Source of the DNA: Zeus faber
Taxonomy: Eukaryota; Chordata; Actinopteri; Zeiformes; Zeidae
Length of the DNA stretch: 64,000 nt
NCBI GenBank assembly: GCA_960531495.1
Contig: OY482862.1
Span: 13,546,974 to 13,610,973, forward strand
Direction of reading: 5' to 3'
In this document: positions 61,450 to 64,000 of the stretch, piece by piece
How positions within the stretch are numbered: position 1 is the stretch's first letter
Layout: each line of letters opens with the position of its first letter
Notes under the pieces: model-generated
What the model saw: only the letters and a program-made list of their open reading frames with translations
Databases searched by the model: none
What the model was told of the DNA's origin: nothing
Program-made: the position numbers and the translations under genes

Positions 61450-62635
61450 AGTAATGAAGTGATCATGTCTCCCTCGTGATACCCAAGGTAGATTGGGTAA
61501 AAGCTTCTGTAAACCCACCTATTCATGCATTGCAGAAGTGCAATGCTTAAAATCATGCAGATGCTGGTCAGCAGCTGCAGTTAGTGTTCACATCAACCAC
61601 CACAATGGGGGAAATGTGATCTGAGTGTTTTCGACCGTGGCGTGATTGTCGGTGGCAGACGGGCTGCTTTGAATATTTCTGTTACTGCCGATCTCCTGGG
61701 TTTTGGACGCACAACAGTCTCTAGAGTTTACTCAGAATGATGCAGAAAAACCAAAAACATCCAGTGAGCGGCTGTTCTGCGGATGAACGCGCCTTGTTGA
61801 TGAGAGAGGTCGACGGAGAATGGCCGGACTGGTTCAAGATGACAGAAAGGCTACGGTTACTCAGGTAACCGCTCTGTACCGTTGTGGTGGAGCAGAAAAA
61901 CACCTCAGAATGCACAACACGTAGAACCTTGAGGCGGATGGGCTTACAACAGCAGAAAACCACGTCGGGTTCCACTTCTGTCAGCCAAGAAGAGAAAGCT
62001 GAGGCTGCGGCCACCAAAACTGGACAGTTGAGGGCTGGAAAACCGTAGCCTGGTCTGATGAATCTCTTTTTCTGCTGAAGCACATGGATGGTACCGGGTG
62101 GGGTCAGAATTTACCAACAGCATGAATCCATGGACCCAACCTGCCTCTTGTCAACAGTCCGGGCTGGTGGTGGCGGTGGTGTAATGGTTTGGTAAATGTT
62201 TTCTTGGCACATTTTGGGACCATTAATAGCAATCAATCACCGCGTCAATACCACAGCGCATTTGAGTGTTGTTAATGACCATGTGCGTCCCTTCATGGCC
62301 ACAATTTACCATCTTTTAATGGCTACTGATAATACATAATGCACCATGTCACAAAGCAAAAGTCGACTCAAAGTGGTTTCATGAACATGACAGTTTAATG
62401 TTCTTCAGTGGCCTTCCCAGTCACCAGATCTGAATCCAATTGAACACCTTTGGGATGTGACAAAACGGGAGATTCCCAGCGTGAATGCGATCATGTAAAC
62501 ATGGACCAGTATCTCAAAGGATTGTTTCCAACATCTTGTGGAATCCATGCCAAGAAGAAGTTACTGTTTTGAGAGCAAAGGGAAGCCCTACTTAGTATTA
62601 GTATAGTGTTCCTAATACATGCTCAGTGAGTGTGT
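61450..62635 (+). mobile_element. Degenerate Tc1-family DNA transposon
   Basis: A full-length-looking Tc1-type element in plus orientation. It runs from the leader before the transposase to the tail CCTAATACATGCTCAGTGAG. Exact ends were not fixed. Confidence 0.8.
61610..62585 (+). pseudogene. Tc1-type transposase, inactivated
   Basis: The translation shows the Tc1 helix-turn-helix region (FDRGVIVGGRRAALNISV, DLLGFGRTTVSRVYSE), then WSDES-like catalytic blocks and [17 protein letters not shown] near 62410-62457. It is broken by an in-frame stop right after VYSE, later frameshifts and missing segments (for example around 62330 and 62480). It cannot encode an active enzyme. Confidence 0.85.
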
Positions 62636-63729
62636 GTCTTGTATTTTGTGATGGAGTTAATTTCGCTTGTTTAAGGATTTGTTTTGTTTGTGTTTGACTC
62701 TATTACAGGATGTTAGGCTAAATATTAACATAAATGTGCATCGGCCACATATCACGAGGTTGCTTAGTAATTTGCTCCTGGCCTTTTAGAAAGCTATTCA
62801 CCAGACCCTGCCATACCTCTCTCCAACACAGTGATTTTTTTATGCCATTTACTACCTTCTGGATAAAATTCCATAGTACATCCAAATTTGTCCTTTGTAC
62901 ATTTTCTTCATTCAGAAATAACTCGCAAATAAAATACATTTTTATTGATAATACACTTTTAATTTAATCAACAATCTGAAAGTGCTACACAGAAAAAATG
63001 GAATAGTACATGGACATACACAGCAAATAAAACAAGCATTGTGGGGCATCTTAACCAGTATTGGATGCATCAAGAGCTGCCTTTCGTAATCCACTTACAG
63101 TATGACTGCATTTGGACTTCTGGTCTTTGTTACTGTCTGAGGCAGCATGTTCCCACTTTCATTGCGTACCAACTCTATCCAGTCACATGCAGTGATAAAT
63201 ACTGCCAGAGGAAATACTCAGAGAAATCATATTGATCCATCAAGATATGGAAGCATTTGCTCGGGTACAATAATATAGTTTGTGCTCACAAACATAACAT
63301 TTTCTATTGGCTACATGAGTACTGGTGATCAATCCTAAAGAATATCTTGATTACTAATCCAATACTATTTCTGTCTATAAGGGCTTCAACAACAGTGAAC
63401 TATTCAATACAATCCCCTTTTGTAAAGGCTTATTGTGACTTACATCCCCCCATAATGTCTGCTGGAATTAAGGAATATTGTCCAACAAATACCAGAGAGA
63501 AAGAGTGTAACTCCTTATAAAGGAAGATGAGAATACTAGAATACATTTGCAGAGTTCCTCCAAAGTTCTTGTTTTTTTTTATTTATTTCAGTTAGCCGCA
63601 CATAGAATTTCTAAATGAAAGTACCTCATACAGTTTGCCTAATTGAGTTTTACTCATTCCCAATTGAGTTGGTAATGAGTATGAATGCACTTTTCAGACA
63701 TGCTGTTTTTTTTAGAAGTAGACACACGT
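62636..63729. other. Intergenic / possible 3' UTR
   Basis: AT-rich, no supported exon. If the frame at 63730-64000 is real, this would be its 3' UTR; AATAAA on the minus strand occurs around 63577-63585. Confidence 0.35.
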
Positions 63730-64000
63730 CTAAGTACCTAAGTTGGGGTAGATTTTAAACACAGTTCCATTCATAGGTTTTCCATGTGCATTACTGTTCT
63801 GATTCCCCACTTGGTGTCTTCTTGCCGATCTGTAGGGTTGTGTTAGGCTGGGAGCAGGGTGAGGCGGGCTGGGTGTGGGGTGAGGGGGGCCGGGTGTGCT
63901 GTGGAGGGGGCTGGGCGTGGGGCGAGGCGGGCTGGTGGTGGGGCGAGGCGGGCTGGGAGTGGGGCGAGGCGGGCTGGGAGTGGGGCGAGGCGGGCTGGGA
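63730..64000 (-). CDS. Possible C-terminal exon of a Pro-rich protein, partial
   Basis: From the right edge the minus strand is open for 90 codons to TAG at 63732-63730. It reads heptad repeats of TPSPPRP (21-bp units), then diverged units (STPGPPH, TPSPPHP). A non-repetitive end follows (SLTQPYRSARRHQVG, HGKPMNGTVFKIYPNLGT). The frame lacks a start in the window, so it would be a last exon. The non-repeat tail has an ordinary coding look, but no family was recognised, and a GC-rich non-coding minisatellite remains possible. Confidence 0.35.
   Translation of the reverse strand, partial: PSPPRPTPSPPRPTPSPPRPTTSPPRPTPSPLHSTPGPPHPTPSPPHPAPSLTQPYRSARRHQVGNQNSNAHGKPMNGTVFKIYPNLGT

Overview
This is nuclear DNA from a ray-finned (teleost) fish. 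The evidence is multi-exon vertebrate genes with GT-AG introns, short introns, very dense CA/GT, GATA/GACA and poly-A/T microsatellites, and degenerate Tc1 and hAT DNA transposons of the kinds common in fish. Six genes were recognised from spliced translations. A seventh reading frame runs off the right edge.

Layout. (1) 1-10042, minus strand: the 5' half of pou2f1 (Oct-1). Five coding exons are visible, including the first, which codes for MADGGAASQDESS. Intron 1 is 7.5 kb and carries octamer-like and palindromic POU-like sites. (2) 10.25-15.5 kb: an intergenic block with a three-copy ~85-bp repeat, a 26-bp perfect palindrome centred on CACGTG, and a ~570-bp GATA/GACA array. (3) 15566-18934, plus: gpa33 (A33 antigen-like), 7 coding exons, with a cytoplasmic tail made of decapeptide repeats. 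(4) 20415-30249, plus: ildr2 (angulin-3). (5) 33.0-34.9 kb: a 30-bp minisatellite with a 60-bp higher-order period. (6) 35337-41664, plus: ildr1 (angulin-2). Its introns hold a second minisatellite and a hAT element with intact 8-bp target duplications. (7) 43727-53614, plus: me3, mitochondrial malic enzyme, 14 coding exons. (8) 57597-60893, minus: nxpe3, 5 coding exons. (9) 61.4-62.6 kb: a dead Tc1-family transposon. (10) 63730-64000, minus: an open Pro-rich heptad-repeat frame, possibly the 3' end of another gene.

How the genes relate. From remembered human gene order, the pou2f1 / gpa33 / ildr2 order and orientations agree with human 1q24, where POU2F1 and GPA33 are divergent and ILDR2 lies beyond GPA33. 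ildr1 (human 3q13), me3 (human 11q14) and nxpe3 (human 3q12) follow in this fish. Three adjacent co-oriented genes (gpa33, ildr2, ildr1) encode Ig-superfamily epithelial surface proteins. The two angulins belong to the family that marks tricellular tight junctions and lie in tandem with matching exon phases, which suggests an old local duplication. me3 and nxpe3 are convergent.

I found no clearly novel molecular system. The most unusual points are the tandem angulin pair, repeat expansion inside the coding tails of gpa33 and ildr2, the two nested minisatellites, the GATA/GACA array, and microsatellites sitting directly against splice sites.
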